Shown here piece by piece: positions 46,863-55,344 of a stretch of DNA of 64,000 nucleotides. Source of the DNA: Lachnospiraceae bacterium (GTDB lineage: Bacteria > Bacillota > Clostridia > Lachnospirales > Lachnospiraceae); the NCBI GenBank assembly GCA_910575475.1, contig CAJTGD010000015.1:1-64000 (forward strand), given 5' to 3'. The notes below the pieces were generated by a model. That model saw nothing but the letters and a program-made list of their open reading frames with translations, did not search any database and was not told the origin of the DNA. A program made the translations under genes and the position numbers. Positions within the stretch are counted from its first letter, which is position 1. Each line of letters begins with the position of its first letter.

Positions 46863-46884
46863 GCAATGAAAAGAAGGGTTTGAT

Positions 46885-47790
46885 ATGAGCGAAGCATTTC
46901 ACATTATCAGCGACGGATCGTGCGATCTGCCTGCAGAGCTGGCACAGGAAAAAAATATTACGGTCGTTCCGTTTTATGTCTCATTTGATGATGAGCATTA
47001 TCTAAAAGAAAATGTAGACATCGATATCCGGGATTTTTACCAGCAGATGGTTGATAAAAAAGGCGTATTTCCCAAGTCCTCCATGCCTTCCATCCAAGAT
47101 TACGCGGAGGCCTTCCGGCCCTTTGCTAAGGCCAATATTCCCGTGATCTGCATCTGCATCACTGCCAAATTCAGCGGTTCCATGCAGTCCGCGCTCAATG
47201 CCCGGGCGCTCATACAGGAGACCTGGCCCCAGGCGGAGATCACGGTCATCGATGCCACCGTCAATACGGTCCTCCAGGGCCAGTATGTGCTGGAGGCGGC
47301 GCGCCTTCGGGACAGCGGCTGGAGCTTCCGGGATACGGCGGCACGGCTGGAGGAGGTCAAGAGCACCGGACGGATCTTCTTTACGGTAGGAAATATGGAA
47401 TATCTAAAGCACGGAGGCCGGGTCGGGAAGGTGGCTTCCCTGGCCGGGAGCGTCCTGGACGTGCGTCCCGTCATCACACTCAGGGAGGGCGAGATCTTCC
47501 CCTCCGGGATCGACCGGGGAAGGAAGCGCACCACTCAGAAAGCCCTGAATCTCCTGCTGGAATATTTACAGGAAAGCCGTCTGGGAATCGAATGCTACAG
47601 CCTTGCGGTTGGCTATGGATATGACCGGGAGGAAGGGCTTGCCTTCCGTGACCATGCGCTGGAGGCGCTGCAAAAAAAGGGATATGCGATCGAGGAGATC
47701 CCCGTCTACCAGATCGGCGCCACCATCGGAGTCCACACCGGGCCCTATCCGCTGGGATTCGGGATCATCGAAAAAGGGATCCACGACTAA
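46885..47790 (+). CDS. DegV-family fatty-acid-binding protein
   Basis: A 301-residue two-domain EDD-fold protein. The N-terminal part has ISDGSCDLP and the KSSMPS loop that contacts the fatty acid carboxylate, and the middle has TAKFSGSMQSA, as in DegV/FakB proteins. These bind fatty acids for phosphorylation by FakA, which is not in the window. The start has AGAAGGGTTTG before ATG. The GH172 gene follows 45 bases downstream. Confidence 0.92.
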   Translation: MSEAFHIISDGSCDLPAELAQEKNITVVPFYVSFDDEHYLKENVDIDIRDFYQQMVDKKGVFPKSSMPSIQDYAEAFRPFAKANIPVICICITAKFSGSMQSALNARALIQETWPQAEITVIDATVNTVLQGQYVLEAARLRDSGWSFRDTAARLEEVKSTGRIFFTVGNMEYLKHGGRVGKVASLAGSVLDVRPVITLREGEIFPSGIDRGRKRTTQKALNLLLEYLQESRLGIECYSLAVGYGYDREEGLAFRDHALEALQKKGYAIEEIPVYQIGATIGVHTGPYPLGFGIIEKGIHD

Positions 47791-47835
47791 AGGGTACGAT
47801 CCATTTTACAGAATTTGCAGAAAGGAGTACTGCAC

Positions 47836-48921
47836 ATGATCGATCCATTATCGATAAAACGAGGAAAAAGCCGGGCCGTCAATGCGGAAAATCTGACCGG
47901 CGAGAAGGGGAAGGGCGGAATGGCGTCCAGCCATCTGGGACAGTCGAGAAAAGGAAGTCCCTGCCTGAGAGACATTGCTCCCGGCGAGGAGGTCGTTCTT
48001 GCGGATATCCGAGGCGCGGGCATGATCTCCCACATCTGGATGACCGTAGATCAAAAGACCTCTGACGCAGAGTGTTTTGTCCTGCGGGACCTGATCTTAA
48101 AATTTTTCTGGGACGGGGAAGCCATGCCCTCCGTGGAAGTCCCGCTGGGTGATTTCTTCTGCTGCGGCTTCGGAAGGGAATGCCTCGTCAATTCCGCCTG
48201 TATCGCGGTGGCTCCCATGCGCGGGCTGAACAGCTATTTTCAGATGCCCTTCGGACGGGGTGCTAAGATCGTGCTGGTCAATGACCATCCGGAAACCCTG
48301 CCCGTATTTTTCTATCAGATTGATTATATCCTTTATGAAGAAATGCCTGCAAACACTGAATATTTTCACGCCCAATGGCGGCGGCAGGCCGTCACGGAAA
48401 AGGGAAAGGATTATGTGATCCTGGACAACGTGCAGGGCTGCGGCCGGTATGTGGGAACCTACCTGGCCCTGTCCACCCTGGAACGGTACTGGTGGGGCGA
48501 AGGCGAGGTAAAGTTCTATCTCGACGGCGACCGGGAATTTCCTACGATCTGCGGAACCGGAATGGAAGATTACTTCGGCGGCTCCTGGAGCTTTGCCGGA
48601 TATCCGGACGGGAAAATGCAGGAGCTGTGCTATTCCATGCCTTACCTTGGATATCCCTTCTATTCCCGGCATGATACGAACCTGACCCATCCGTACCACA
48701 ACGACGACTGTCCGCCCATGCGCGGCTTCTACCGCTGGCACATGTGCGATCCCATCTTTTTTGAGGAGGATCTGAAGGTCACCGTACAGCAGATCGGAGT
48801 CTCCCACCGGGGACTTTTCGAACGGCAGGACGATCTGTCCAGCGTGGCCTACTGGTATCAGAGGGAGCCTCATCAGAGATTTCCAGAACTCCCCGGACGG
48901 GAGGACCGCAGACCCAGATAA
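47836..48921 (+). CDS. GH172-type glycosidase (DUF2961)
   Basis: A 361-residue protein; ATG 47836 follows AAAGGAG. DUF2961 beta-jelly-roll hallmarks are IRGAGMISHIWMT, a VPLGDFF block and CGTGMEDYFGGSWSF, whose glutamate matches the conserved acidic residue of the fold. GH172 proteins act on fructofuranosides, arabinofuranans and related furanosides. There is no signal peptide. It is probably cotranscribed with degV; a rho-independent terminator follows. Confidence 0.85.
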   Translation: MIDPLSIKRGKSRAVNAENLTGEKGKGGMASSHLGQSRKGSPCLRDIAPGEEVVLADIRGAGMISHIWMTVDQKTSDAECFVLRDLILKFFWDGEAMPSVEVPLGDFFCCGFGRECLVNSACIAVAPMRGLNSYFQMPFGRGAKIVLVNDHPETLPVFFYQIDYILYEEMPANTEYFHAQWRRQAVTEKGKDYVILDNVQGCGRYVGTYLALSTLERYWWGEGEVKFYLDGDREFPTICGTGMEDYFGGSWSFAGYPDGKMQELCYSMPYLGYPFYSRHDTNLTHPYHNDDCPPMRGFYRWHMCDPIFFEEDLKVTVQQIGVSHRGLFERQDDLSSVAYWYQREPHQRFPELPGREDRRPR

Positions 48922-48963
48922 AAACAGCCGCGATCCATGCGTTCGGCTGATATTCTCCAAAAG

Positions 48964-48991
48964 CGGCCGCCGATTTCGGCAGCCGATTTTT
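48964..48991 (+). terminator. Rho-independent terminator after the GH172 gene
   Basis: A 10-bp stem with one mismatch (CGGCCGCCGA / TCGGCAGCCG; 48964-48985) is followed by TTTTT. It lies 42 bases after the GH172 stop and before the convergent CmpB-like gene. Confidence 0.8.
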
Positions 48992-48997
48992 CTGCTT

Positions 48998-50290
48998 TTA
49001 TTCCACCAGGATCGCGTTGGGATAGATCCGCTCCACCCTTGCGTCCTCAAAATGCGCATCCGTCCATACCTGCCAGCTCTCTTTTGCCGGCATGCCTTCC
49101 TGCCGCTCTCCATAGCGCACCAGTGCCATACAGGACACCGCGATATTGCAGCACATGAACAGGATCAGCACCCATGTGGCGATCTTTCCAAAGATCACCG
49201 GCAGCTTTTCGATCATCCGGGAAATGAATGGGTAGCAGCATTTGAACCAGACCACCGCCGCGATCCCCCAGAAAAAGCAGTACAGCAGATTGATCCTCCC
49301 GCCCAGATTGAAGGGGATCTCGCTGTAATCCCAGAACACCGTGCCGAATACCATTTCCGTAAAGACACTGCAGAAATATTCATAAGCGCCGCCCAGGAAG
49401 GTGCCTGCAAGAAACAAAAAACCGTCGGACCGGTTCCGGTACTTATAGAGCATGGCCGTTACCAGCGCGATGGCAAGCCCCCAGACGATGCTGAACGGCC
49501 CCCAGACCACGCTGCTGCGGCTCATCCAGACTCCCGCCGTGATCCGGCAGAAGATGGTTTCCGTGATATCCCCGAGAAATGCGCCCGCAAAGAAGAGCCA
49601 CACTACCTTATAAAAGCCGCACCCTTCCGCAAAGGTCCCGAATACCTCCTCCAGCTCCATCTGCTCCACAACATGATACGCGTTGTGGATTCGTTTTTCT
49701 ACCTGTACGGAGATCCATTTTCCCAGCCGCGCGGACACCTGCTCGAACCGGTTGTCCGCCGCCTCCCACCGGTCCAGGCGGCCGCTTTTTCCTGTCAGCA
49801 GGATGTACGTTGCCAGAACATCCACGGCCAGCGCGATCACCAAAGCCCAGATCAGGATATTCCGGAGCAGCACCGGCAGCATGTCAAAAAGCCGGATCAG
49901 GATCCGGTTTCCCCATCTGACACAGAAAAATCCAAGCGCTCCCCAGAGCAGGGACATGGGAAGGCAGATATAGCCGTCCAGATTCCAGCGGATCCCGGAA
50001 TAGTCCCACCATCTCTCGTGATAATACTTTTCGATCCAATGCCCTGCGATCCATTCCAGCGATACCGCATAGATGATGCTTCCGAAAAACAGCCAGATCC
50101 CGGTCACTTCATGGAGGCCGATGCTCATCAGGACTGCCGCTGTACCGTAAATGATACAGAATGGTCCGTTGATCATCCCCCTGTTGACAAATTTTTTCTG
50201 CTTCACTGCCGCAGCAGCCGTTTCCAGAACCCATCCCAAAAATGAGTATGCCAGAAAGAGCCAGAGCAGCCCATATCCTATGTATTGCAT
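48998..50290 (-). CDS. CmpB-like duplicated membrane protein (putative ABC transporter permease)
   Basis: A 430-residue protein with eight or more hydrophobic helices. The same domain seems to occur twice. Each copy opens with a hydrophobic FLAYSFLGWVLETA / FFAGAFLGDITETI segment and holds a GFC/GVW-type NRGMINGPFCIIYGTA / SRSSVVWGPFSIVWGLA block, followed by a YYxxxWWDYSGIRWNLDGYICL / FWDYSEIPFNLGGRINLL block. This is the ABC_trans_CmpB pattern of Firmicutes, of unknown substrate. A 60-residue hydrophilic linker with a helix lies between the copies. There is a strong AAGGAG site. Confidence 0.72.
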   Translation of the reverse strand: MQYIGYGLLWLFLAYSFLGWVLETAAAAVKQKKFVNRGMINGPFCIIYGTAAVLMSIGLHEVTGIWLFFGSIIYAVSLEWIAGHWIEKYYHERWWDYSGIRWNLDGYICLPMSLLWGALGFFCVRWGNRILIRLFDMLPVLLRNILIWALVIALAVDVLATYILLTGKSGRLDRWEAADNRFEQVSARLGKWISVQVEKRIHNAYHVVEQMELEEVFGTFAEGCGFYKVVWLFFAGAFLGDITETIFCRITAGVWMSRSSVVWGPFSIVWGLAIALVTAMLYKYRNRSDGFLFLAGTFLGGAYEYFCSVFTEMVFGTVFWDYSEIPFNLGGRINLLYCFFWGIAAVVWFKCCYPFISRMIEKLPVIFGKIATWVLILFMCCNIAVSCMALVRYGERQEGMPAKESWQVWTDAHFEDARVERIYPNAILVE

Positions 50291-50339
50291 GATGCTTCTC
50301 CTTCTTTGTTCAGATCACGTTTTCCGTTTATTCAGCTGC

Positions 50340-51047
50340 TTACCTATCCAGATCGGTGATGAACTTTTTCACTTCATCCGCTGCTTCAAAAGAACGGATC
50401 ACCGGGTACATAAGCCCCGCTTCCGGTTCTTTTCCCTGGCTGTACCAGATCCCGTGCATCCCGGCGGCGATCGAGCCCTGCACATCCTTTTTCACATTGT
50501 CTCCGATAAATGCGCATTCCTCCGCCGCGCATCCGGCCTTTTCCACACACAGCCCGAAAAACTTCGGATCCGGCTTCTCCACTCCTGCTTCCTCGCTGGT
50601 CACCACCAGATCCACATAAGGGGCGACTCCCAGCTCCTCCAGCTTCCGATACTGGATATAAGCCGTCATATCTGTGCCGATCCCGATCCGGATCTGATCC
50701 TCGTGCAGAGTCCGGAACAGCTCTGCAATGCCGGGATAGGGCTTCATCTGCTCCAGCACCGTATCCCAGTATGTGCAGGCCAGTGTTTTCACATGGGGAA
50801 ACATGGGCTCACCCAGCAGCTCCATCATGCACTGGAACCGGAGCATCCGGTTGTGGATCGCGGCCGTATCCGACCCCACCCGCTCCTCAGCCATCCGCCA
50901 CGCCTTCCGGTAATATTCCCGAAAATGCGGTTCCTCCAGTCCAAAGGAACGCCGGCAGTAATCCCGCACCGCCTCCATCCCGAACCGGTTGGCCCTGACA
51001 AAATCATAGAGCGTGTTGTCAATATCAAATATCACTGTTTTTATCAT
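50340..51047 (-). CDS. HAD-family hydrolase (YjjG-like)
   Basis: A 235-residue haloacid-dehalogenase-superfamily phosphatase. The nucleophile aspartate motif DIDNTLYDF is at residues 8-16, the threonine/serine motif is near VTSEE, the lysine in GVEKPDPKFF and the DxxxxD acidic loop GDNVKKD. A four-helix cap between motifs marks subfamily I, as in pyrimidine nucleotidases. The start has AAAGGACGG before ATG. The substrate is probably a nucleotide or small phosphate ester. Confidence 0.92.
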   Translation of the reverse strand: MIKTVIFDIDNTLYDFVRANRFGMEAVRDYCRRSFGLEEPHFREYYRKAWRMAEERVGSDTAAIHNRMLRFQCMMELLGEPMFPHVKTLACTYWDTVLEQMKPYPGIAELFRTLHEDQIRIGIGTDMTAYIQYRKLEELGVAPYVDLVVTSEEAGVEKPDPKFFGLCVEKAGCAAEECAFIGDNVKKDVQGSIAAGMHGIWYSQGKEPEAGLMYPVIRSFEAADEVKKFITDLDR

Positions 51048-51070
51048 TTGTCCGTCCTTTCGTTACGATA

Positions 51071-51142
51071 CAGAAAGCCTGCCACTGGCAGCCTTTCTGC
51101 ATACGATGGTATTCACGGTGCCTTGCATCTTACCGCAAGGCA
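51071..51142 (-). terminator. Two hairpins after the small conserved gene
   Basis: TGCCTTGC/GCAAGGCA (51119-51142) directly follows the stop of the gene at 51143. A 14-bp stem with one mismatch (51071-51099) comes next. Neither has a T run on the minus strand, so termination is only inferred. Confidence 0.35.
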
Positions 51143-51568
51143 TCATATACTTCCGCCGATCTGATAAATCTTCCGCAATTTATCCACTCCATTTTCCACC
51201 GATGCCTCATGGAGCGGGTAATACTTTGCATACAGCTCTTCCGGCCCTATTTTTTCTGCAATCTCCCTGGAACTCAGGTTATATTTCCACTGCATGTAAG
51301 TATAGATATCCGCCATCCATTCAAAAATAAATTCATCATATTGTTCACTGATGTTTTTTTTGGTATCTGCCCGAACCCCCAGCTCACTCAGGATCTGTTT
51401 CGGCGTTTTGTTCAGGTATAATGGATTTCCCGTATCCATATATTTCCGATACGCACAGTTCATATAAGCAGTGATTCTGCAATGACACAATTCATTGTAA
51501 TTTGTCACCAATTTCCGCTGAAAAATGATGACCTGCTTGCGCAATTCATTATAACACATGTCACCCAT
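51143..51568 (-). CDS. Uncharacterised protein, multicopy family
   Basis: A 141-residue mostly helical, charged protein with no signal or membrane segment. Its start overlaps the stop of the membrane-protein gene upstream (ATGGGTGA), so it may be coupled to it; a second ATG at 51559 is possible. A TGTGTTATAATG promoter-like stretch lies right at the start codon. I do not recognise the family. The C-terminal motif ELYAKYYPLHEASVENGVDKL has the look of a conserved helical bundle. A decayed stretch matching its first 25 codons at DNA level is present at 63303-63372. Confidence 0.6.
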   Translation of the reverse strand: MGDMCYNELRKQVIIFQRKLVTNYNELCHCRITAYMNCAYRKYMDTGNPLYLNKTPKQILSELGVRADTKKNISEQYDEFIFEWMADIYTYMQWKYNLSSREIAEKIGPEELYAKYYPLHEASVENGVDKLRKIYQIGGSI

Positions 51569-52715
51569 TTTGGATAGGATTATCCTTTGCTTCCTTCCTC
51601 CTGCCCGCAGCCATCAGTCCCCCGCCGATCCCAAAGGGCAGCACCCAGGTTGCGAACCGGAAGAGCAGGATCACGGACAAGGCCCTCCCGGAATCCGTAA
51701 AATGTGAAAAAAACAGCAGAAAGACAAACTCCAGCGCCCCTGCCCCGGAGGGTGCCGGGATGATCCCGGAAAGCATATATGCGACTGCCATGAGCAGGAT
51801 CGACTCTGCAAATGAAATCCCGGTCGTTCCAAAAAGAAGGCTTGCAGGAATGGAATAAAAGAGCAGCATTTTCACGATCTGCAGCGCCAGGGCGCAAAGG
51901 CTCCGCCGCTTCTGTTTCAAAAAATCCTTCCCGGACCGGTTCAGCAGCCGGATCTGTTCCTTCCATTTTGAGAAACGTTTTTCCCAGGACGGCAGCTTCC
52001 GCGTCAGTATTTCCAAAAGCCGCTCCGCCCAGAAAGCGATCCTGTCAGAAAGCGCCAGTGCCGTAAATACAAGGATCACCCCGGCTGTCACCCCGCAGCC
52101 TGCCGCCATAAACAGCGCATATTCCCGGCAGACCGCCCTGGTATCTCCTTCTCTCCACAGCACCGCAAATCCAAACGTCCCGAGCAGCATGACGGCGGTC
52201 CTTTTCAGCATATACTGGATCATGGTCAGCACTGCGGCGCTTCCGGCCCCCATCCCGTTTTTATGGAGGTAGTGGATCTCCGCAAATCCCGAACCGTTTC
52301 CCAGCGTAATCATACGGTAAAATTCACATAAAAATGTGATCCTGATCCCTTGTCTGATCGAGAGAGGACCCGCCTGCCTTTCCTTTTGCCCGGCATTCTC
52401 ATGCAGCGCCTCTGCCCGGACCGGATCCTGTACAGCGCATGCCTGAGGCCGCGGGCGCAATGGCAAATCCCGCTCACAAAAACCGGAGGGGATGACCGCC
52501 CCCGCCATACAGGCTATGGTCATCCCCTCCACAAAATACGCTGCCATGGACAGCATAGCGCTCATCAGGACCGCGGCCGGTTCGGCCTGCCGGATCCCCT
52601 GGAAGATCTCGGCCAGGGAATCCCGGTAGAAAAACGCTGCCGTCAGAAGCAGACAAAATATCAATATTTTACTGACCCGCTGCCATTTGACAGGTTTCAT
52701 ATTTTTCCTTCTCAT
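51561..52715 (-). CDS. YbhN/LPG-synthase-like integral membrane protein
   Basis: A roughly 384-residue protein; ATG 52715 follows AAGGAAAACC, with 52700 as an alternative. Eight or so helices match the flippase-like transmembrane domain of lysylphosphatidylglycerol synthases (UPF0104): FLCEFYRMITLGNGSGFAEI near helix 3 and GIIPAPSGAGALEFVFLLFF near the end. There is no synthase domain. A basic, charged loop of about 60 residues interrupts helices 3 and 4. It overlaps the end of the radical SAM gene by about 45 bases and is probably coupled with it, which suggests lipid or lipid-linked glycan modification. Confidence 0.78.
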   Translation of the reverse strand: MRRKNMKPVKWQRVSKILIFCLLLTAAFFYRDSLAEIFQGIRQAEPAAVLMSAMLSMAAYFVEGMTIACMAGAVIPSGFCERDLPLRPRPQACAVQDPVRAEALHENAGQKERQAGPLSIRQGIRITFLCEFYRMITLGNGSGFAEIHYLHKNGMGAGSAAVLTMIQYMLKRTAVMLLGTFGFAVLWREGDTRAVCREYALFMAAGCGVTAGVILVFTALALSDRIAFWAERLLEILTRKLPSWEKRFSKWKEQIRLLNRSGKDFLKQKRRSLCALALQIVKMLLFYSIPASLLFGTTGISFAESILLMAVAYMLSGIIPAPSGAGALEFVFLLFFSHFTDSGRALSVILLFRFATWVLPFGIGGGLMAAGRRKEAKDNPIQNG

Positions 52716-54219
52716 GGTTTTCCTTCTTTCCCCTGCGGCTCTTTCCTGCCCCTGCCTTTCCGGCGCAGCCGATCTGAGATACGGTTTTCGAGGACCGGCA
52801 ATTTTCATGCTGCTGATCCGTTTGTGATCCGCCCTCTTTCCACAGCTGATCCGTACATGATCCACCCTCTTTCCACAGCTGATCCGCGGCCGGCGCCCAC
52901 CCTGCCGCATATTCGTGGCATTTTGCACAGAGATGCTCCGCGCTCTCCGGGGACTGCAGATCCGTAGAGCGTGCCCTGGTCTCCTTCACAATCCGTTCCA
53001 GGATCTCCGGATTTTCCAGCATCGGACAGGGCCGCAGATGATTGTCGTTGAAGGGCTGGTTTTCCCTGTAAGCCATGAACAACGGCTGCTTCAAGATCTC
53101 CAGCAGCGTATGGGTCCGGATATTCGCGTCCGAATAGTGGATGAATACGCATGGCTCCGCGTCCCCATTTGCATTGATATGAAAATAATTCCGTCCCCCC
53201 GCGATGCAGCCGCCTACAAATTCCCCGTCGTTCTGGAAATCCATGGTAAACAGGCCCTTTCCGGTTGTCATGTTCCGGATCTCCCTGACCCGCGCCATCA
53301 TCCGCACCCGCTGCTCCACGGTGGGAAGCAGTTCCACGGCAGCCTCATTTCCCACCGGCATATAATGGAAATACAGCGCATAGCGGCAGCCCTTTTCTAC
53401 AAGCAGGTCTACGAATTCATCACTGGTCACGGCCTCTATGTTCCTGGAGGTATAGCAGATGGAGGTCCCGAAGATCAGGCCGTTCTCCCTGAGCAGTTCC
53501 ATGGCATGCATGACCTTTCCGTAGACGCCGTTCCCCCTGCGCAGGTCATTGACCGCTTCAAAGCCCTCCAGGCTGATGGCCAGATACAGATTTCCGGCAC
53601 GTTTCATTTCCTGGCAGAACGCCGCATCCACCAACGTTCCGTTTGTATAGGCCAGAAACGCGCAGTCATTGTGCTTTTCGCAGAGCCGGATCAGATCCGC
53701 CTTCCGTACCAGAGGCTCTCCTCCAGTAAACATGTAGAAATAGATCCCCAGATCCTTGCCCTGTCTGATCACGTCGTCCATTTCCTCGAAGGAAAGGTTC
53801 AGCCGGTTCCCGTATTCCGCAGCCCAGCATCCGGTACAGTGCAGGTTGCAGGCACTGGTCGGATCCATCAGGATCAGCCAGGGGATATTGCACTGATGGA
53901 TTCCCCGCATCTTTCGGATCGTCCTTGTCCCGTGAAAAAATGCTTCAAAGCCCAGGTTGAGCGCCGTCGTCCTGAGCACATGGGGATCTGTTTCCGCAAG
54001 GATCCGCCGGACGTACCGGTTCAGTATCCCTTCCCTGTCACAGATCCTCTCCTTTGCACGGTCATAGTCAAACTCCAGCTTCGCGCCGCTCATATATTTC
54101 TGCATCAGGTCCAGAAGCCGCTCGGCATCCTGCTCCCAGTCCTTGTCCCTGTGCTGAAGCGCAATGTCGATCGTTTTACCAAATGCAGCCCTTCCTGCTT
54201 TGTGTGTCATCTCACTCAT
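52669..54219 (-). CDS. Radical SAM protein with C-terminal repeat tail
   Basis: A 516-residue enzyme; ATG 54219 follows GGGAGGG. The radical SAM cluster motif CNLHCTGC lies near residue 121, followed by FTGGEPLVRK, SLEGFE and the strands of a partial TIM barrel. CIAGGRNYFHINANGDAEPC and a later CPMLENP and CAKCHEYAAGW give a SPASM-like cysteine set. The reaction is unknown. The last 70 residues hold two tandem copies of TDQLWKEGGS and a basic tail, an addition specific to this copy. It is followed by the YbhN-like gene and preceded by a TetR gene, suggesting a regulated membrane-lipid modification unit. Confidence 0.8.
   Translation of the reverse strand: MSEMTHKAGRAAFGKTIDIALQHRDKDWEQDAERLLDLMQKYMSGAKLEFDYDRAKERICDREGILNRYVRRILAETDPHVLRTTALNLGFEAFFHGTRTIRKMRGIHQCNIPWLILMDPTSACNLHCTGCWAAEYGNRLNLSFEEMDDVIRQGKDLGIYFYMFTGGEPLVRKADLIRLCEKHNDCAFLAYTNGTLVDAAFCQEMKRAGNLYLAISLEGFEAVNDLRRGNGVYGKVMHAMELLRENGLIFGTSICYTSRNIEAVTSDEFVDLLVEKGCRYALYFHYMPVGNEAAVELLPTVEQRVRMMARVREIRNMTTGKGLFTMDFQNDGEFVGGCIAGGRNYFHINANGDAEPCVFIHYSDANIRTHTLLEILKQPLFMAYRENQPFNDNHLRPCPMLENPEILERIVKETRARSTDLQSPESAEHLCAKCHEYAAGWAPAADQLWKEGGSCTDQLWKEGGSQTDQQHENCRSSKTVSQIGCAGKAGAGKSRRGKKENHEKEKYETCQMAAGQ
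52815..52886. repeat. 33-bp tandem repeat in the radical SAM tail
   Basis: Two near-identical 33-bp units begin at 52815 and 52848 (GATCCGTTTG... and GATCCGTACA..., both ending CTCTTTCCACAGCT), and a partial third unit starts at 52881. They encode repeated DQLWKEGGS in the protein tail. Confidence 0.8.
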
Positions 54220-54382
54220 TAGTATATCCCTCCCGTAGAATAAATTCCCGCCTGATTCATTAAATTTTTGTACCTGTTCTTTCCATCCACTATAATCAAT
54301 TTTTGCCCAATAAAAAATAGACACTTTCCCTTTCATGTCTGAAAATCAGACAATCCTGTGAAAATGTCTATCTAAAGCTTTT

Positions 54383-54943
54383 TTAATCCTGCTCTCCGGC
54401 GCTTCTGCGGATCACTTCCTCCAGCATTCCCTTTTTTAATTCGCACAGCCTGTAAAAATCCGCCTGGATGTCCTCCTTCATTCCTCCGTTCAGCCAGTCC
54501 AGCACCGCCCCGAAGCATTCCCATTTGTAATTGCGGACCAGCACCCGCTTATCCGCTTCTTTCAGCGGATATTCCGCGAATGCGGTGCTGATATAGGTGT
54601 CCACCACATGTTCGCACACCCTCCACAGATACCGTTCAAACAGATCCCGGTTCGCCGAGTAAAGGTGTATGGCAGCGCGCCGGTTTTCCAGCGCAAAGGA
54701 CACCGCAAGATCGATGCATTCTTCGATGGAGTCCACCGAAGGATGCTGCCGTACCATGGCCTCCGCTTCCTCCAGGATGATCTCCTCCGCCATGGAAGGC
54801 AGATCCTGGTAATGATAGTAAAAGGAATTCCGGTTGATCCCGCAGTCCTCCACGATATCCTTGACCGTGATCTGGCTCACGGGCCTCTCATTCAGAAGCC
54901 TGATAAAAGAATTTCTTATGGCCTGTTTTGTAAAACCTGGCAA
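54383..54943 (-). CDS. TetR-family transcriptional regulator
   Basis: About 186 residues. The HTH is ITVKDIVEDCGINRNSFYYHYQDL near residues 20-45, and the C-terminus resembles the TetR_C33-type domain (a YKWECFGAVLDWLNGGM segment). A TTG at 54943 is used since AGGAGG lies eight bases upstream; a GTG at 54952 falls inside that site. It lies 163 bases upstream of the radical SAM gene in the same direction and probably controls the radical SAM/YbhN pair. Confidence 0.85.
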   Translation of the reverse strand: MPGFTKQAIRNSFIRLLNERPVSQITVKDIVEDCGINRNSFYYHYQDLPSMAEEIILEEAEAMVRQHPSVDSIEECIDLAVSFALENRRAAIHLYSANRDLFERYLWRVCEHVVDTYISTAFAEYPLKEADKRVLVRNYKWECFGAVLDWLNGGMKEDIQADFYRLCELKKGMLEEVIRRSAGEQD

Positions 54944-54955
54944 GCAAAACACCTC

Positions 54956-55063
54956 CTACTCCATTTCAAACACAGAATCCTTTGCTTCTATATGATATCT
55001 TTTCTTCTTTCTCAGAAGCGGGAAGTTTTCCTCTCCTACAGGAATCCTGATCTTTGCCGGCAT
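54956..55063 (-). CDS. Small ORF or relic upstream of tetR
   Basis: A 35-codon frame from ATG 55063 with GAGGTG seven bases upstream; its stop is 12 bases ahead of the TetR start. The basic sequence (IPVGEENFPLLRKKKRYHIE) vaguely resembles the start of AAA-ATPase-like proteins (IGxENFxxLR), which would make it a relic. No other family is recognised. It could be a short leader peptide. Confidence 0.35.
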   Translation of the reverse strand: MPAKIRIPVGEENFPLLRKKKRYHIEAKDSVFEME

Positions 55064-55232
55064 GAGTCACACCTCTTTCTGGACTTCTTTCGAAATTCTA
55101 ACTGTTCAATATATCTTATCATAGAACTTTGGAATAGTAAAGCGGACCAGTAATTCCAAATCCGCAACAAATTGTATTGACTTCTAAAAAATTATACAAA
55201 AATAGACTGAAATAATTGTGAAAAATTCCAAA

Positions 55233-55261
55233 TTGAAACATTGGTATATTAGTGATATATT
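55233..55261 (+). promoter_or_regulatory. Sigma-A promoter of the ATC-hydrolase operon
   Basis: TTGAAA (55233-55238), 17 bases, TATATT (55256-55261). It is well spaced and lies 84 bases before the first start codon. The window 55064-55232 is AT-rich with no gene visible. Confidence 0.7.
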
Positions 55262-55306
55262 AATAGTATATCAGTTGTGAAATGAAATAAGGCGCCCAAA
55301 AATGTA

Positions 55307-55316
55307 GTTGTACAAC
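55307..55316 (+). promoter_or_regulatory. GntR-type operator, GTTGTACAAC
   Basis: A perfect 10-bp palindrome in the leader, between promoter and first gene. It fits the T-N-GT-N-AC-N-A half-site pattern of FadR-type GntR regulators, and such a regulator closes the operon at 63476. Binding there would block elongation or initiation. Confidence 0.45.
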
Positions 55317-55344
55317 AAGAACTGATGTAGAAAGGATGAAAAAA

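Noticed and set aside
49052-50245. 397-codon plus-strand open frame
   Set aside because: Antisense to the CmpB-like gene with histidine/proline/arginine-rich translation typical of shadow frames.
52915-54222. 435-codon plus-strand open frame
   Set aside because: Antisense to the radical SAM gene; no motif or ribosome site.
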